Below are positions 13,752 through 26,489 of a stretch of 64,000 nucleotides of DNA, piece by piece (positions within the stretch are counted from its first letter, which is position 1; each line of letters starts with the position of its first letter). Position numbers and translations under genes: made by a program. The stretch lies in assembly GCF_023973825.1 (NCBI RefSeq), contig NC_090120.1, forward strand, positions 2,086,501-2,150,500, in the 5' to 3' direction. The DNA is from Plasmodium brasilianum (Eukaryota; Apicomplexa; Aconoidasida; Haemosporida; Plasmodiidae). The notes below the pieces were generated by a model. That model worked only from the letters and a program-made list of their open reading frames with translations. It was not told the DNA's origin and made no database searches.

Positions 13752-14709
13752 ATGAAGAAAAAAACAAAGCTATTGTTCTTAATAAAAATTACAGCATTTA
13801 TCCTTTCAACATGGAGAAGCAACTATGCCAGTAATCTGGTATTATGATATTATCGTAGAATATTTGCCTTATTCGTTTTTTTCTTGCTTTACTTTTATTT
13901 ATAATGTTTTTTTTCCAAAATATTATTTATACTTTAAATGACAAATATTTACTTTGTTTTTTTAGAATGTGCTTAAAAAATATTTGGACGAAAATCACAG
14001 TAATGTTAGAAAATTAGATACAAGAATTTATCAATTACTAGTAAAATATAAGCAGAATCATGATTCACGTATTTTGGGCTTACAAGACGTTATAACATAT
14101 AATGGAGAAAACGAAGAAAAACATATATGCAGTAATAAAAAAAGGGACAAAGAAAGAAAGAAATCATCCAATGAAAGCTCATTAAATAATTCGAGAAGTC
14201 ATAAACATGATAAGAACAATAAATATTGTATTTTTGAAACAAATAATTATACCCATTTAGAAAAAAAAATATTTAAAGAACTTGATTACCAGAATTTTCT
14301 TAAAAACAACAGGATAATTAGAAATAAGTTGTACAAAAGAATAATATTTAAAAAATATGGATTACGACTTTCTCTACCTTTATTTTTGTTTTCATTATTA
14401 TCAATATCTCTAATATTAGATCTATTTTTTAAGTGTGGACTTATAAATGAACTTTTTGTATTTTTGAAGAAATATTCATTAAATGGATGGATGAAGGCTT
14501 TTAATGAATCTTCGTTATTTAAACCTATAAGGGAATTGTGCAAAATTACTAGTGGAAGTACCACGAAATCTACTATTATTACACATTTTTTTGGTATAAT
14601 AATATATGTCATACCTTTCTTCATATTAGGTGTTACTCTTATATCATGGATTGTTTACTACCATAATAAAGTTAAAAAATTTGAAAAATTTAAGTTTAGG
14701 AAAAGGTAA
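13752..14709 (+). CDS. fam-m-like Plasmodium exported protein
   Basis: This is an intact two-exon gene for an exported protein of unknown function, probably placed in the infected red cell. Exon 1 is 13752-13838 (29 codons, signal peptide LLFLIKITAFILSTW). The intron runs from GTATTATGAT to a T-rich TTTAG at 13961-13965, and exon 2 is 13966-14709, giving 276 residues. Family landmarks are YLDENH (35-40), a basic low-complexity spacer (about 80-120), IFETNNYTHLEKKIFKELDY (about 119-137), membrane segment 1 (about 162-183), a variable loop with a cysteine, membrane segment 2 (about 236-260) and the basic tail KKFEKFKFRKR. At the usual PEXEL-like position it reads Y-Q52-L-L-V-K, so the arginine needed for plasmepsin V cleavage is absent. 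The protein may be retained or exported by another route. The gene lies in duplication copy A with the shared upstream motif at about -420. Confidence 0.85.
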
Positions 14710-17540
14710 AACGAATAATAAGGCGTATTCTTCTTTTTGTAACAACGTCGTTCATATATGGTAGCATTAGTAATAAATTTTATTCATAATATTATTAAAC
14801 ATAATCATAATTTCTTAAAGTTTACAAATATTTCTACATATGTGTAAACTTCTTTATATACTACAGTAAAATATGTTCTTGGTTTTTTAGAGAATTTGAA
14901 GATTTTGTTATGTTTTATTTTGTATTATAAAGTATTATAGCATCTCAATTAAATATATTTGTCAAAATGTTTACGTAATATTTATTTAAATATTTTCTTA
15001 TGATAATAATATATATGTACATTAATAATAGTTTATAATAGAACAATTAATATAAATTTATTGAAATCTTGTAATAATTCATATTTTACCTAAAAAGTTT
15101 TGATTTCCATTTTATAACATGTTCTAGTCTAAAATGATTATTTTTTCAGATTATTAAGAATATATAACGTTAGTTTAATATTAGCCGTAATATGTACGGT
15201 TTTATATTTAATGAAATAAAGTGAATATACTTTGTTGTGTTCATATGTATAAGCATATTATTTGTGTTAAATAGGAAACTTAATATCCATAATACAAAAT
15301 TTGCTTTATGAAAAATATCGTATAAGATATAATTATTGTTAAAACTATTATAATGTCCTTTTAGTATTTTTTTACGTGATATAAATTTGAAATTATATAT
15401 TTATATTAAAAATATGTCTTTATTAAATACATATAATTTATATTCATTTACTAACTTATGGATCCTACATCTTTATAATTAAAAAGACATCTTAGAATTA
15501 TTTGATATTAAACTTCATTGTGATATTAATTATTTTTTGAAATGTATATTTATATATATATTATAAATAAAAATTTATAAATAAATAAAATGTACATATT
15601 TTATATTTATTACTTTAATAAAATATGGATTAAATAAATTAAATATAAACAAATGTTAATAGATAGTACGTACAAAATCATTTCTATTTTTTTTTTAAAT
15701 AATAAAATTATATGTCTGTAAGTTGCTATATTATCACTAATTTAATGAAAGAAGAAATATTTTTTCTGTAATCCATAATAATATGTAGGCATTTTTTTTT
15801 TTTATATATTTCCTAATTTTCCTGTACATAAGTATATGATGTAATGAGCTAATATAATTTTAAACGTGTATATAAATATACATGTTTAATATTGACAATT
15901 AATCATTTATTTGTAATTATAAGTTTCATATTTTAAATAAAATGAAATTAAAAAAAAAAATATATTATATATTTTTAAATAATTCATGGGTATATTAGGT
16001 TTTTTTGGGGGGGAGGGTTACATAAGTTTTAATTAATTCATTTTATAAATTACTAATTTATTTGTTGTCCGTTTAATTGAATAAGCGTAATACATATTAT
16101 TTCGAATATTACTGTTTTTCTAATAATTTTAATTAGAAAAATTGACATAATAAGATTTTTTTAATAGTATCAAATGAGAATATTAATATAATGGTAATAT
16201 TCGTTTTAATTATCACATTTAGCTGTAATTAAAAACTATTTTTTGGTCATTAAATAGCATGTTATATTTTATTCTTTGAAAAAACATACTAGAGAGAAAA
16301 TATGAGAATTATATATACTAACTATGCTCAGTTGAAAAAACAAAAATACTATTAATTATAATTTTAGTAAAAAAAAAAAAATATTTATGTGTTTTTATTT
16401 TTAATATTATGTATTACTGTATTTTATTAAAATATATTCTTTTGTGTATATAATATACATATATATGTAAAATAATTATTTTACAGTAATACATTTTGTT
16501 TTTTTTTTATCATTTTATGTAATTATGTCATATTTTTAAAAAAAAAATTTATCAAAAATTTCTTATCCCATATTCCTTTTAATAGTAGATTAAAATTTAA
16601 TAATTTGGAATGAATATATTATATGTAAATAACAGAAAATAACGGATAAATTAAATAAAGAGCATTCCTATAAGGTAGAAACTAAATGTATATTATAAAA
16701 GGATTCTTTAATATAAGGCATAAATTCTAATTTTATCAGAAGAACTATATAATATATAAAAAGATTATGATAATAAATATATTTCTGCAATTAATAAGAT
16801 TTATTTATTATGTATTTAATATTTTTCTTTAATACCATTTGTTTTTCATTTACTTGTATTTATATAATTTACATGAAGTTAAAAATATAACGTAAAATTC
16901 TTCAACGATGAAAGAATCCAGATGTATATATAATAAAATATTTAGAATGCGTATAGTTTTAAGAAATCCATTGAAGTTACATCATTCGTCCTTTTAAAAA
17001 TAAGAAAAAAGCTTTTTTTGAATTTTTACTTTGTTAAGTTTTTAATTTCTATATGTTATTCTTAAAAGTTAACATATATATGTTCTTTTTTATATATTTT
17101 ATCTTTTTTTAAATTTTTTAGATTATGTTTATGTACGCTCAAAATTTTTCTTACGTAACTTTTTAGTTATATCCTTTTTCTCATATGCTTTTCTTTTTTT
17201 TTTTTTTTTTTAAATTAATTTCTGAAAAGTTAAAATAATAATATAAAAAATTATTAAATTTTAATGGAATTATTTGGCGTCAGAATTTTTAATAATAAGG
17301 AAAAGTAGAATTATCATTTTTCCGATTGGACAAAATCGCTGAGTTAAGAACATAACTTGGACATGCTATAATAATTGTTTTGATATATATAATTGTAAAG
17401 GTTATTATATTTTCTTTTATTAGTGAACTATATTTTGTTATATGTTTAAATATTAAAAAAATATGCATGCAGAAATTTTAACAAATAAAAAAAATGTGTA
17501 TTCCTTGAATTAAGATTATCTATATGTAACCAATATAAAT
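14710..17540. other. duplicated 3' flank, no gene
   Basis: The first 1.8 kb matches the downstream flanks of the fam-m genes at 25507 and 37586. A TTATTAAAATATRTYCTTTT segment near 16425 recurs at about 28165 and (as TTATTAAAATATTTTAGTCC) at about 40340, at nearly the same distance from each stop codon. A G-rich run occurs at 16007-16017. No coding region is seen. Confidence 0.55.
16007..16017 (+). repeat. isolated G-run in A+T-rich DNA
   Basis: GGGGGGGAGGG, preceded by six T. A run of seven G followed by a triplet is rare in this base composition. It has too few G-tracts for a canonical intramolecular G-quadruplex. Confidence 0.7.
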
Positions 17541-17684
17541 ATGATCATCCTTAACAAAAAGCTTTCTTTTTGGAGATTACATTTACATCTATCAAGGCAA
17601 TTTATTAAATGGGAAAGACTGTTACGCAGGAAAAGAAGAGAATGGAGAAGCGATGCAATATTTGAAAAGACAATGAAAAAATGA
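17541..17684 (+). pseudogene. possible tryptophan/arginine-rich coding relic
   Basis: This is a 47-codon open frame with composition unlike the surrounding DNA. It includes FWRLHLHLSRQF, IKWERLLRRKRREW and RSDAIFEKTMKK, with three tryptophans about 11-13 residues apart and codons such as CGC, AGG and CTG that are rare here. The pattern recalls the tryptophan-rich segments of SURFIN/STP1 or tryptophan-rich antigens, but I cannot assign it. It starts at an ATG without a clear splice acceptor and stops at TGA 17682. It is most likely a fragment of a lost exon. Confidence 0.3.
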
Positions 17685-18894
17685 CTTAAAGGATATGAAA
17701 ATGAGAAAAATAAAAATAAGTACCACATTGTTTTATTGAGAATACTAAACTTATAAATATAGTAAAAATATTAAAACTGTTTTTGTTTTGTGCTTTTTTT
17801 ATGTTAAGGAAGGAATAACAAAGATGTTTATCTAATAACAGAAGATCATTATATACATAATATACTAACGATAAAGAGGGAAAAAGAAAAAATTCTAGTG
17901 TGAAACTGTTTAAAATATTTTCTTAATTTATTATTTCTTCTCTTAATTCATATGAAAAGACAAAAAAACACGAAAATAAGCCTATTATTATATAATTTCT
18001 TTGGAAATGGAAATGTAAAAATTGAAAAGTATTTTATTCAAACAATATATATGTGTCACCCATAATGTTATAACGAGTAAATATACTTGTGTGTATGTAC
18101 GTATACATATGTAAATATGTATAGGTGCATATATATATGTATATGAGTACACTCGTATAATATAAAATATCCACTTAAATATATCCTCACATGTATCTTT
18201 CATATTTAAGAAAATACCTATTTGTTTTTAAGCTTTAAAAATTACGTTGAATTATTTGACTATATTATTAAAAGATTTGACGCAAACATTTTTTCATGCG
18301 TCCGCAGTGGGTATATAAAAATAATAGCAAAAGAAACAAATGAGATGTATTTTTAATGGCTTAATTTATCTATTTTATATTATGACGTTATTTCTTCAAT
18401 TTCTTATTATGACTTAGCTTCATATATATATGTAAATTTGTTTTTATGTTGTATCCATCATATGTGATAAGAATGAAGGAACTCATCAGAAAAAGACATG
18501 CATGAAGAAAATAATTTGTAGTTAAAACATTTTAAAAAAAAATAAATCATATAATGTATTTATCGTGAGAACGAAGTTTTATATATATAAATATCATATA
18601 TAATTTTAGTGAACAAGTAAGTTCATGTTTGTGTATGTACATGGAATTATATTATTGTTTAGTACAGATATATTTATGCATATAATATTGTTGTATATAT
18701 ATTTATATATATATTTTTTTTTTCTTGTAATATCTTTACATGATTTTATTGAACTGTTAACCTTAATAAGTCTTAAACTAGTGCATATAAATACATATAA
18801 AGAAAGAAATATTTGCATATTATCAATATATTTACGCGACACTTCTAACCATATCATATTATATTAGTCTATTGTAAATTTTAGCAATGCGAAT
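17685..18894. other. intergenic, homologous to 29.7-30.9 kb
   Basis: No gene is seen. The segment around 18385-18450 (GACGTTATTTCTTCAATTTC, then TTATTATGACTTAGCTTCAT) aligns with 30438-30515. The segment around 18720-18855 aligns with about 30730-30880. Opposite-strand open frames here are low-complexity and rejected. Confidence 0.5.
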
Positions 18895-19080
18895 ATGTTA
18901 ATTTATCTGCGAGAGAATGGGATGAATAATAAAATTCTGATAAATGACAAGAGGGAATACAACTAATACATGATGTACTTCGAAAAAATTATTTTCCTTA
19001 AGGTTATTAATAAATGATGAAAATAAAATATTTGATGAGACATAAAAAATTTTTTTTAACTTAATTGATTGTAAACACAA
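18895..19080 (+). pseudogene. broken copy of the 30910 open frame
   Basis: Reading from ATG 18895 gives MLIYLRENGMNNKILINDK then REYN, a stop, and YMMYFEKIIFLKVINK, then further stops. It aligns residue by residue with the start of the 89-codon frame at 30910 (MFTYIRYNSTNDRALIYDK, GEYQQCMKLIEKDISLKDVKK). Both sit at the same place in the two duplication copies, about 4.2-4.4 kb after the fam-m stop. The conserved ATG and amino-acid similarity suggest a real ancestral exon that has decayed here. The family is not recognised. Confidence 0.4.
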
Positions 19081-19449
19081 ATAATTTAACAGGATCTATA
19101 TTTATTTAGCATTAAAATTGCACAAGTACTTTTGGTTAAATTAATTAAAGATCTGTTTACATGAATTTAATTAGAACATTCATTGTAAAGATTTGCGAAA
19201 ACATCAAAATTAAATAATAAATGTAAAAGTATAAAGCAAAAACGTATGTGTTGTTATTTTCTTGTAATTTGATGCAGTACACCTTATACGTGCTAAATGG
19301 TATATATATACTTAAGTGGACTTATATGTAGAGAAATATTTTTTTTTATAATGTTCACTATATATATACGAGCATATAAGGAATTATGCATATGTATTTA
19401 TAAAATATATGTGCCTATAACTTAGGCATAAAAATATGCATATAAATAA

Positions 19450-19844
19450 TTAAATCGTTTAGAAAACAAAATAAAAGAAAAACAAATATACTATTTTTTT
19501 TTTATATATATATTTTCTGTCAAAATATTTGTTTAACAAATAATATTTAAAAAATAAAATTATTATGAGTAATATGCATTACAGAACTTATTGAACATGA
19601 AAAATTTTCGAACATATTTACAGATTTCTTGCCTACTTTTATTGTGAAACTTTAATATATATCAATTTCATTTTTAAGAATATAATATTAAGAGAACTTT
19701 ATTTATCTGATAACACACTATGATTTATAATTAAATGAAGAAATAAAAACACTTAAGTCATCTAAGTTTTTAAGTTATATATTTCCTTAAATTAATACAT
19801 TTTCATAGAAATTTCTTTAATTTCCTTAATAAAAAGTTATTATA

Positions 19845-19883
<39 letters not shown>

Positions 19884-21569
19884 ATAGTATTAAGCTAATA
19901 TACATTTGAACCAGCGCTAATGGGCAGTAGTATATATAATAGAAAAATGTTTTATTTTGTTACGTCTTAAACAATAAGTACATAATTAAAATTAATAATA
20001 TATTTAACTCTTAATTTAATTAAGCATTCAAAAATATGTAAAAATATTTTAATGTTAAAGACATTTTTGTCTAGCATATCATTATGTATAGATAATAATT
20101 TATTGAATTGTGCTACTCTATATTTTTGATATGTCTGTTAGTTTACATAATCATTATTACAACCTTAAATGTATACAAATATAGGGATTTTGTAAATATA
20201 AAAAAAAAAAAAATTTTAATTTTTAATTCTGCCCTTTTCAATATGTTATCTAGTAAAAAGAAATCCATATTATATATTTAGGATAATTTATGTACATCAT
20301 ATTACTCTTATATTAATTATTTGAGTGCTAATATATCTTAACATATTAATATATCTTGTATAAATTTTTTAATTAAATGTGAATAAATTACATTGTTTTT
20401 GGCTTCATATATTTATAAGATTTTTGTATGAATAAACACTGGTTTTGAAAATGCTCTTACTAAATTCAAAATTAACCAAAATTAACATTAAAATTTGATT
20501 CATTAACAATATGTTATGGGAATTTGAAAATGTATACCTTATCCTATAACATATATTAAGTATTTCATATTTTTAAAAAATATAGATGGAGCTAAATAAC
20601 ATGATGATCATATTTAGATATATATACATAGTCAAATTGACCAACATGTTAATAAAAATTTTCATAAGTTATTGTTTTTTTTTTTTTATTATTGATAATA
20701 TAATTTATAATATTTTATGAATTATTATTTTTTCTGGATATAATATAATATAAATATTTATACTTATCTTTTGTATTAGCAATCAAAATTTTGAAAGGTA
20801 ATTATCACAAATTTCTATTATAAGTTCGATTTATAATATATACCTATGCTGGAATTTGTTAATATGCATATTACAGTTTTTTACCAATAAATGAAAGGTA
20901 TAAAACATTTATTATAACACATTCATAGTTGATTTAATTAGATTTTATAAAAATTAAATATTTATGAAGAAATAAAAACATAACGGGTAAAATGTATATT
21001 TCATTCTTGATATATTTAAACATATACATTATTTATTTACACTTATTCAGATATTGGTACATTTTTACATGAATTTCTGTAACTTTTATTTTTTCATTGG
21101 TAAATTTCATCTAAATATATATATATTATTAAAGAAAAAAATAAAGTTTAGTTTAAATTAAAAATATTTCATTTATATATAATATTACAAATTATACATA
21201 ACTAAAAAGTATAAATTTGGAAAGTTATATAGAAAATATAAAAGATAAGTCTTTAATTACCTGTAATATATGTATTTTTTAATATATTCGATAGTTTTTC
21301 TTATGAGTTATATCAAATAGGTTATAGTACATATAAGAATATATATATTTACTTAGTAAATAAAGCGTGTGTTAAAAATAATATAACTCAAAAAGTAATA
21401 AGAAATATTATTATTTTCATCGTTTATTGTTATTATTTTAATGTTATATTAATTAATATTTTTCGAAATCATAACAAGTTTTCAAAAATAATTTTTTTTA
21501 GAATGAAAATTAGTAATTTGAGTAACAGTAAAAAAGATAATTACTCTTTAAATATTTAGAACAAGATAT
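19450..21569. other. A+T-rich intergenic DNA
   Basis: No supported gene. It contains a (TA)n/poly-T tract at 19838-19882. The last kilobase is probably the 5' flank of the fam-l gene at 22009. Confidence 0.5.
19838..19882. repeat. (TA)n plus poly-T tract
   Basis: About 14 TA units run directly into about 16 T. This is a slippage-prone low-complexity tract. Confidence 0.8.
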
Positions 21570-21613
21570 TGTCTACATTCTATACAATCTATATTATATA
21601 CTTTCCATATACT
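21570..21613 (+). promoter_or_regulatory. conserved fam-gene upstream motif
   Basis: TGTCTACATTCTATACAATC is followed by TATATTATATACTTTCCATA, about 440 bp upstream of the fam-l ATG at 22009. Its presence before both fam-l and fam-m genes points to shared regulation, by inference only. Confidence 0.5.
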
Positions 21614-22008
21614 ACATAAAATAAATATATAGTAATATATAAAATTTTTATTTTATTTTTATTTTTTTATAATTAAACGTGTTAATAAATAATTTAATTT
21701 CTCCATTACATTAAATAATTATATTACATATTTTAAAAATTTATTAATGAATGCAAACTATTTTATTTTAGCGGAAATTATTTTTTTTTTAAATTGACAT
21801 TAAGATAAAAATCATATAATATATTTCTAAAGTTATTTTTCCTTGTATGCTTTGTAAAATCTATTAAAATTATATAAAATTAAATATTTATGGAGTCATA
21901 GAAAAAAAAAAAATTTTTTTAAATAATTATAGAATATCTTATCGTTAGAACTATATTATATAATTATTAACTTTGTACTTACTGAATATAATATAAAGGA
22001 TCTGTATC

Positions 22009-22931
22009 ATGGAACAAAAGATTAAGCTAGTACTATATATTAAAATCGGTGCGTTTATCATTTTATATTGGATATGCCATTTTAGCGAAGTTGTATGTTA
22101 ATATTATTTAAAGATATTTGAATTGTTAATATATTTTTTTTTTTATATTGTGTTATTTTTATTAATATTTTTTTTTACCGTTAGATAATTTATTCTACTA
22201 AATATAAAACATTTACATGGTTTTTTTAGATTAATTTTAACAAATCTATTGATGTGAATTACAATTTTAATATAAAATTAAATAGAAGAATTTATAGACT
22301 ACTAGCAAAATATAAACAAAATAGGGATACAAATATAATAAGGGCAAAAGACAATATCCCATATTATAGCCTAAATGAAAAAGAACATAAATCTTATAAA
22401 GAAAAGCAAACAAAAAGAAAAAAAAAACATTCTGGTAAAAATCTATTAAATAACAATCGATATTATACAGAAGTCGTAGACTATAATAATGGGATGTTTG
22501 ATGGGAAACATTTCCATTTAAAAAAAAAATGGATTAAAAAAAGAGATTATGATGATTTTATCGAAAAACAGAAAATAACTGGAAATATAGCTTTAAAAAA
22601 AATAAAATTTATAAGTTATGGATTTGGAGTTTTTATATTTTTCCTTTTTTTTTTGTTCGGAATAGGTCTACCCATACTAGAAGGATTGGGGATATTGGAA
22701 ACTGCAGGTAAGATGCTTGTATGTGGTTCAGATAATAATTTAACATGGTTTGGGGATATTTTAAAAAATATAGTAAATTATTTAAAATTATCAGAAGCAG
22801 CTTATAAGATATTACCGAATGTACTGCTTTTCGTTTTTTTAGCTGTTATAATTGTAATAGCAATTCCTATAATCTTAAGAAATAATGAAAAATATAAGAA
22901 AATTAAATTGATGATGGAGCAAAATGAATAA
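22009..22931 (+). CDS. fam-l-like Plasmodium exported protein
   Basis: This is an intact two-exon gene. Exon 1 is 22009-22092 (28 codons, signal peptide LVLYIKIGAFIILYWICHF), the donor is GTATGTTAAT, the acceptor is TTTTTTTAG, and exon 2 is 22230-22931. The 261-residue product has the PEXEL-like R51-L-L-A-K55, a lysine-rich spacer, the fam-l signature YYTEVVDYNNGMFDGKHFH (about 106-124), KKWIKKRDYDDF, membrane segment 1 (about 158-181), a short extracellular or lumenal loop, membrane segment 2 (about 224-244) and the tail RNNEKYKKIKLMMEQNE. The PEXEL-like site has lysine at position five where E, Q or D is canonical, as in its relatives here. With the fam-m at 25507 it forms a head-to-tail doublet about 3.5 kb apart. 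Function is unknown; export to the host cell is inferred from the family. The poly-T inside membrane segment 1 is a potential frameshift site but is in frame here. Confidence 0.87.
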
Positions 22932-24540
22932 AACGAAATATGTATCTTTATTTAACAAATCTATTAATATGAAGTAATATCTGTAATATCATTAGAGATA
23001 TATTTTTAACAAAAGCAACTGTACTTATTACCATTTTATAGGTGCAAGTGTATAAATAATGTGTTTTTGATACAGAACCGTAATAAAAATTGTATTCTTC
23101 ACTTTTTTTATGAATTTGATTGTTTTATTATTTTTGAATATATATTTTAAATTATTATTTAATATTAATTAAGCAAATATGGTATAATATATATATTTCT
23201 GTATAAAAACGTAATTAAGATAAAAATATATTTTTGAGCTTTCAAATAAATATATAATCGAATAATTGATACAATTTCACAGAACTGTGATAATTTATAT
23301 TTGTATTAAAATTTGCTTCTTTTAATTTTATATCTTGCAATAATATAAAATTATAATTTTTCAGGTTATTAAAAAGTTGTATAATTAGCAAGGAATTAAT
23401 AATAAATATGTCTTGTTTTGTATTTAATAAAAAGAACTAAATGTATTGTGGTGAACTGATATATATATATATGTGTACATTCGCTTAAAAAGGGCTTAAT
23501 ATTTATTATGTAAAATATGATTTATGATAAAATGCAACAAACATATTTATTGAAAAATCTCCTTAATACCTTTTAGTACTTATCGTAAAAAAGTAAAAGT
23601 ATGAATATATTATGAAATAATATCTTTTTTATTTATGGACTAATTGTAACGGTTTACTCATTTAGGGATATTATACATTTAAAATTAAATAAATAGTTAA
23701 AATGATTTATCATATTATTATTATTATTCCTAATTGTAGGATTAATTAAATTCCGTTAAAATCAGTTATGCATATATTAATTTGAAATTGGATAAGCATA
23801 TGTTGTATACTTTGTACTTATTTCTTATGTCATTAAGTGATTATATTAATGAATTAGTTCTAAACATATATAATTTGTTAATACGAGAAAAAAAAATTTA
23901 TTTTTTTTTCTGTTTTTTATATTTCTAATAAATGTATAATGCTAAAAATGTAATATATATATATCTGTAAAAATCTAAATTATCATTAAAGATATTCAAA
24001 ATAATTATATATTTTGTAAAAACATTTAATAATGTGTAGGTATTTATCTTTACATTTATAATATATTCATGGTTTTATATAAATACATAAGTAAAGATTT
24101 AATATTATTTTGTTAATATAAAGAGATACATATAGTTTATATTTACCAATAAGAACTTATTCATATTTATAAAGCTCATTTTTTAAATGAAATAAAACAA
24201 AAAAAAATACGAATTATTTTTTTGTATACAGTTCATAAATACAAATATACGTTCTAAGTAAGGGTTTGCACGTTAGTTTCAGGTTATTTCTAAGTACTGT
24301 CCAACGTTTGTTACTGAAATTTTAGTTTTGGTATTAAGTGTTTGTATGTAAATTATTAATATTGTGTATGACAAAGTTGCTCTAGAGTATAAGTTTATAC
24401 ATACTTTTAATATTTTATTTTTACATTTACGTAATTTCTGAATTAATTCTGTTTCACAGACATTAATTTTATTTGAATAATGTATTAAAATGTTAAGAAA
24501 ATTATATAGGTGCTTTTATCATCTATTGTATAAAAAAAAT
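22932..24540. other. fam-l 3' flank and intergenic DNA
   Basis: A short motif TTAATATGAAGTAATAT lies about 34 nt after the fam-l stop and recurs after four other fam genes. Further on, a TTAAAAAGGGCTTAATATTT segment near 23485 resembles segments near 27030 and 42760. No gene is seen. Confidence 0.5.
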
Positions 24541-25068
24541 AAATTATTGAAACAATGATATTCTAATAATAATATATATATTGAAATATTAATATATATG
24601 ATTACTTTTATTTTATTATATAATATTAATATTTCTTCTAAGTATATACATATTTTTAAAAAGAATAAAATAATAGGTTATATGGGATAATTTAGTAACA
24701 ATTTATTTACAGGTAATATAAATTAAGCTTAATTTAAAATAGTAATTTACAAAAATTATTATACAAAAATAAAATATTACCATCTATTTAAATATAAATA
24801 TATATTATTGTATAAATTTTGTAGTATCCAGTAAATTAAATTTTTAAAATATTTTATAACTCATTAAAAAAATTAAGTGTCCTAATTAATATAATATAAA
24901 TGAGTGTAAGAGATATGATTTATTTAACATTATTATTATTAGATTATTATGTTAATATTATATAACGTTAATTTCAACTTTTAGTTAAAAAAGTTTACAA
25001 AATTAGAATTATTAATATAAAAACATTTCTAATATTAGTTATTATTTAATTACAAAGTAAATTTATTA

Positions 25069-25110
25069 CCTATATTCTCTACATTCTCTATTTTACATGA
25101 ATACCGTGTT
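25069..25110 (+). promoter_or_regulatory. conserved fam-gene upstream motif
   Basis: CCTATATTCTCTACATTCTC followed by TATTTTACATGAATACC, about 437 bp before the fam-m ATG at 25507. The first half is a near-perfect copy of the consensus. Confidence 0.55.
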
Positions 25111-25506
25111 TGGATATATTACGTATTCTTATATTTTTATTTTTATTTTTATTTATTTATTTGAAATCATAAAGAATTATTTAATTACTCTACCATATTA
25201 ATTAATTAAATTATATATTTTGAATATTTATAAATGAATTCAAGTTTTTTTATTTTAATAAAAATAATATTTTTAAGAGTAGAATAAAGGTAAGAATTAT
25301 ATTATATACTACTATAAATATTTTTCTTTGTGTCTGTTGTTAAAAATATTATGAGTACATTTTTTTTTTACGTTTTATGGAACAAAAAAAAAATAATAGA
25401 AAAAAATATTAAATAAATAAAAAATTATTATACATTATTAAAAGAATATTATACTATCGTTTATTTATTCATTACTGAATAAGTTATGTTATTAAAAAAT
25501 TATATC

Positions 25507-26489
25507 ATGGATCAAAAAATTAAGTTACTTTTTTTTATTAAAATTTCTGCGTTTATCCTTATATCTTGGATGTGGAATTTAAGCAATGAGATGGTCTAAT
25601 GATGTTATTTGAGAATATTTGAGTTATTAAAATTTTTCTTGTTTTGTGTTTATTGATAATATTTTTTGAAATAAAATTTTATATTTTTTAAATTACATAT
25701 GTTACTTTGTTTTTTTAGAGTATATTTAAAAAGTCCTTGGGTATGAAATGCAACCCTGGAAAAAAATCAGATGCAGTAGAATACAGGATATTAACAAAAT
25801 ATAAACAGGATAAGGATTCATGTGATGTATGTTTAAAAGAATATATACCAAATTGTGGATCGAACGAAAATAAAGATATATCTATTAATGGAAAATGGGC
25901 CAAAACTAATAATAAACTTTCAAATATAGATTCATCAAAGAGTGCAAAAGACCATAAACAAATTATGAAGTATAAGTCTTGTATATTTGAATCAAAAAAA
26001 TATTCCCATATGGAAAAAAAAATATTCAAAGAACTTGATTTAGAATATTTTCTTAAAAACAATAGAACAATTAGTGATAAGACTTACAAAAAAATAATAC
26101 TTAAAAAATACAGACTACGATTTGCTTTTCCTTTACTATTATTTTTGTTATTATTCTTATCACTAATGCTAGATTCATTTATGAATCTTGGACTTATGAG
26201 AGGGCTATATAGTATATTGAATTTATACGCTGGTGAAGGTTGGTCCAATCCACTGCGTAAAGTGCTTAGTGATGAACGTTTTAAATGGCTTTTCGAGTCT
26301 ATGGAAAAAGTAACAATAGAAAAAAAAGGATTTACAAAAATAGTAACACATGTTTACATTCCGAGCTTTTTTAGATTGATAATATATGTTATACCTTTCA
26401 TTATTTTTGGTGTTACACTTATATCAGGCACTATTTATTACCACAAAAAAGTGAAAAAATATGAAAAAATTAAATTTAAGAAAAGGTAA
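25507..26489 (+). CDS. fam-m-like Plasmodium exported protein
   Basis: This is an intact two-exon gene encoding 285 residues. Exon 1 is 25507-25593 (29 codons, LLFFIKISAFILISWMW). The donor GTCTAA departs from the GTATGA/GTATTA seen in its relatives. The acceptor is TTTTTTAG at 25711-25718 and exon 2 is 25719-26489. Landmarks are the PEXEL-like R52-I-L-T-K56, a spacer with several cysteines (C-D-V-C near 64-67), SCIFESKKYSHMEKKIFKEL (about 116-135), NNRTISDKTYKKI, membrane segment 1 (about 163-183), a tryptophan-containing loop, membrane segment 2 (about 247-269) and the tail YYHKKVKKYEKIKFKKR. It is an exported membrane protein by family. Its partner is the fam-l gene 3.5 kb upstream. Confidence 0.87.

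Larger units (their letters stand above)
12800..19450 (+). repeat. segmental duplication, copy A
   Basis: This stretch has a diverged counterpart at about 24540-31500. By eye the match includes the 5' flank (TATTGAAACA then TTCTGATAATAAT near 12800, against TTGAAACAATGATATTCTAA near 24546), the fam-m gene, the 3' flank near 16160-16500 against 27910-28240, and a distal part at about 18240-19390 against 30310-31400. The distal part carries a shared coding relic. The copies differ by many small indels, so the duplication is old. Exact boundaries need a dot plot. Confidence 0.6.

Noticed and set aside
16007..16017. G-rich run as a possible telomeric repeat
   Set aside because: It has no tandem GGGTTYA units, and nothing telomere-like is seen anywhere in the window.
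17516..18867. Minus- and plus-strand frames of 70-83 codons in the 17.5-18.9 kb region
   Set aside because: They are hydrophobic, low-complexity frames that are not preserved in the duplicate at 29.7-30.9 kb. The 17516-17728 minus frame is the shadow of the tryptophan-rich relic.
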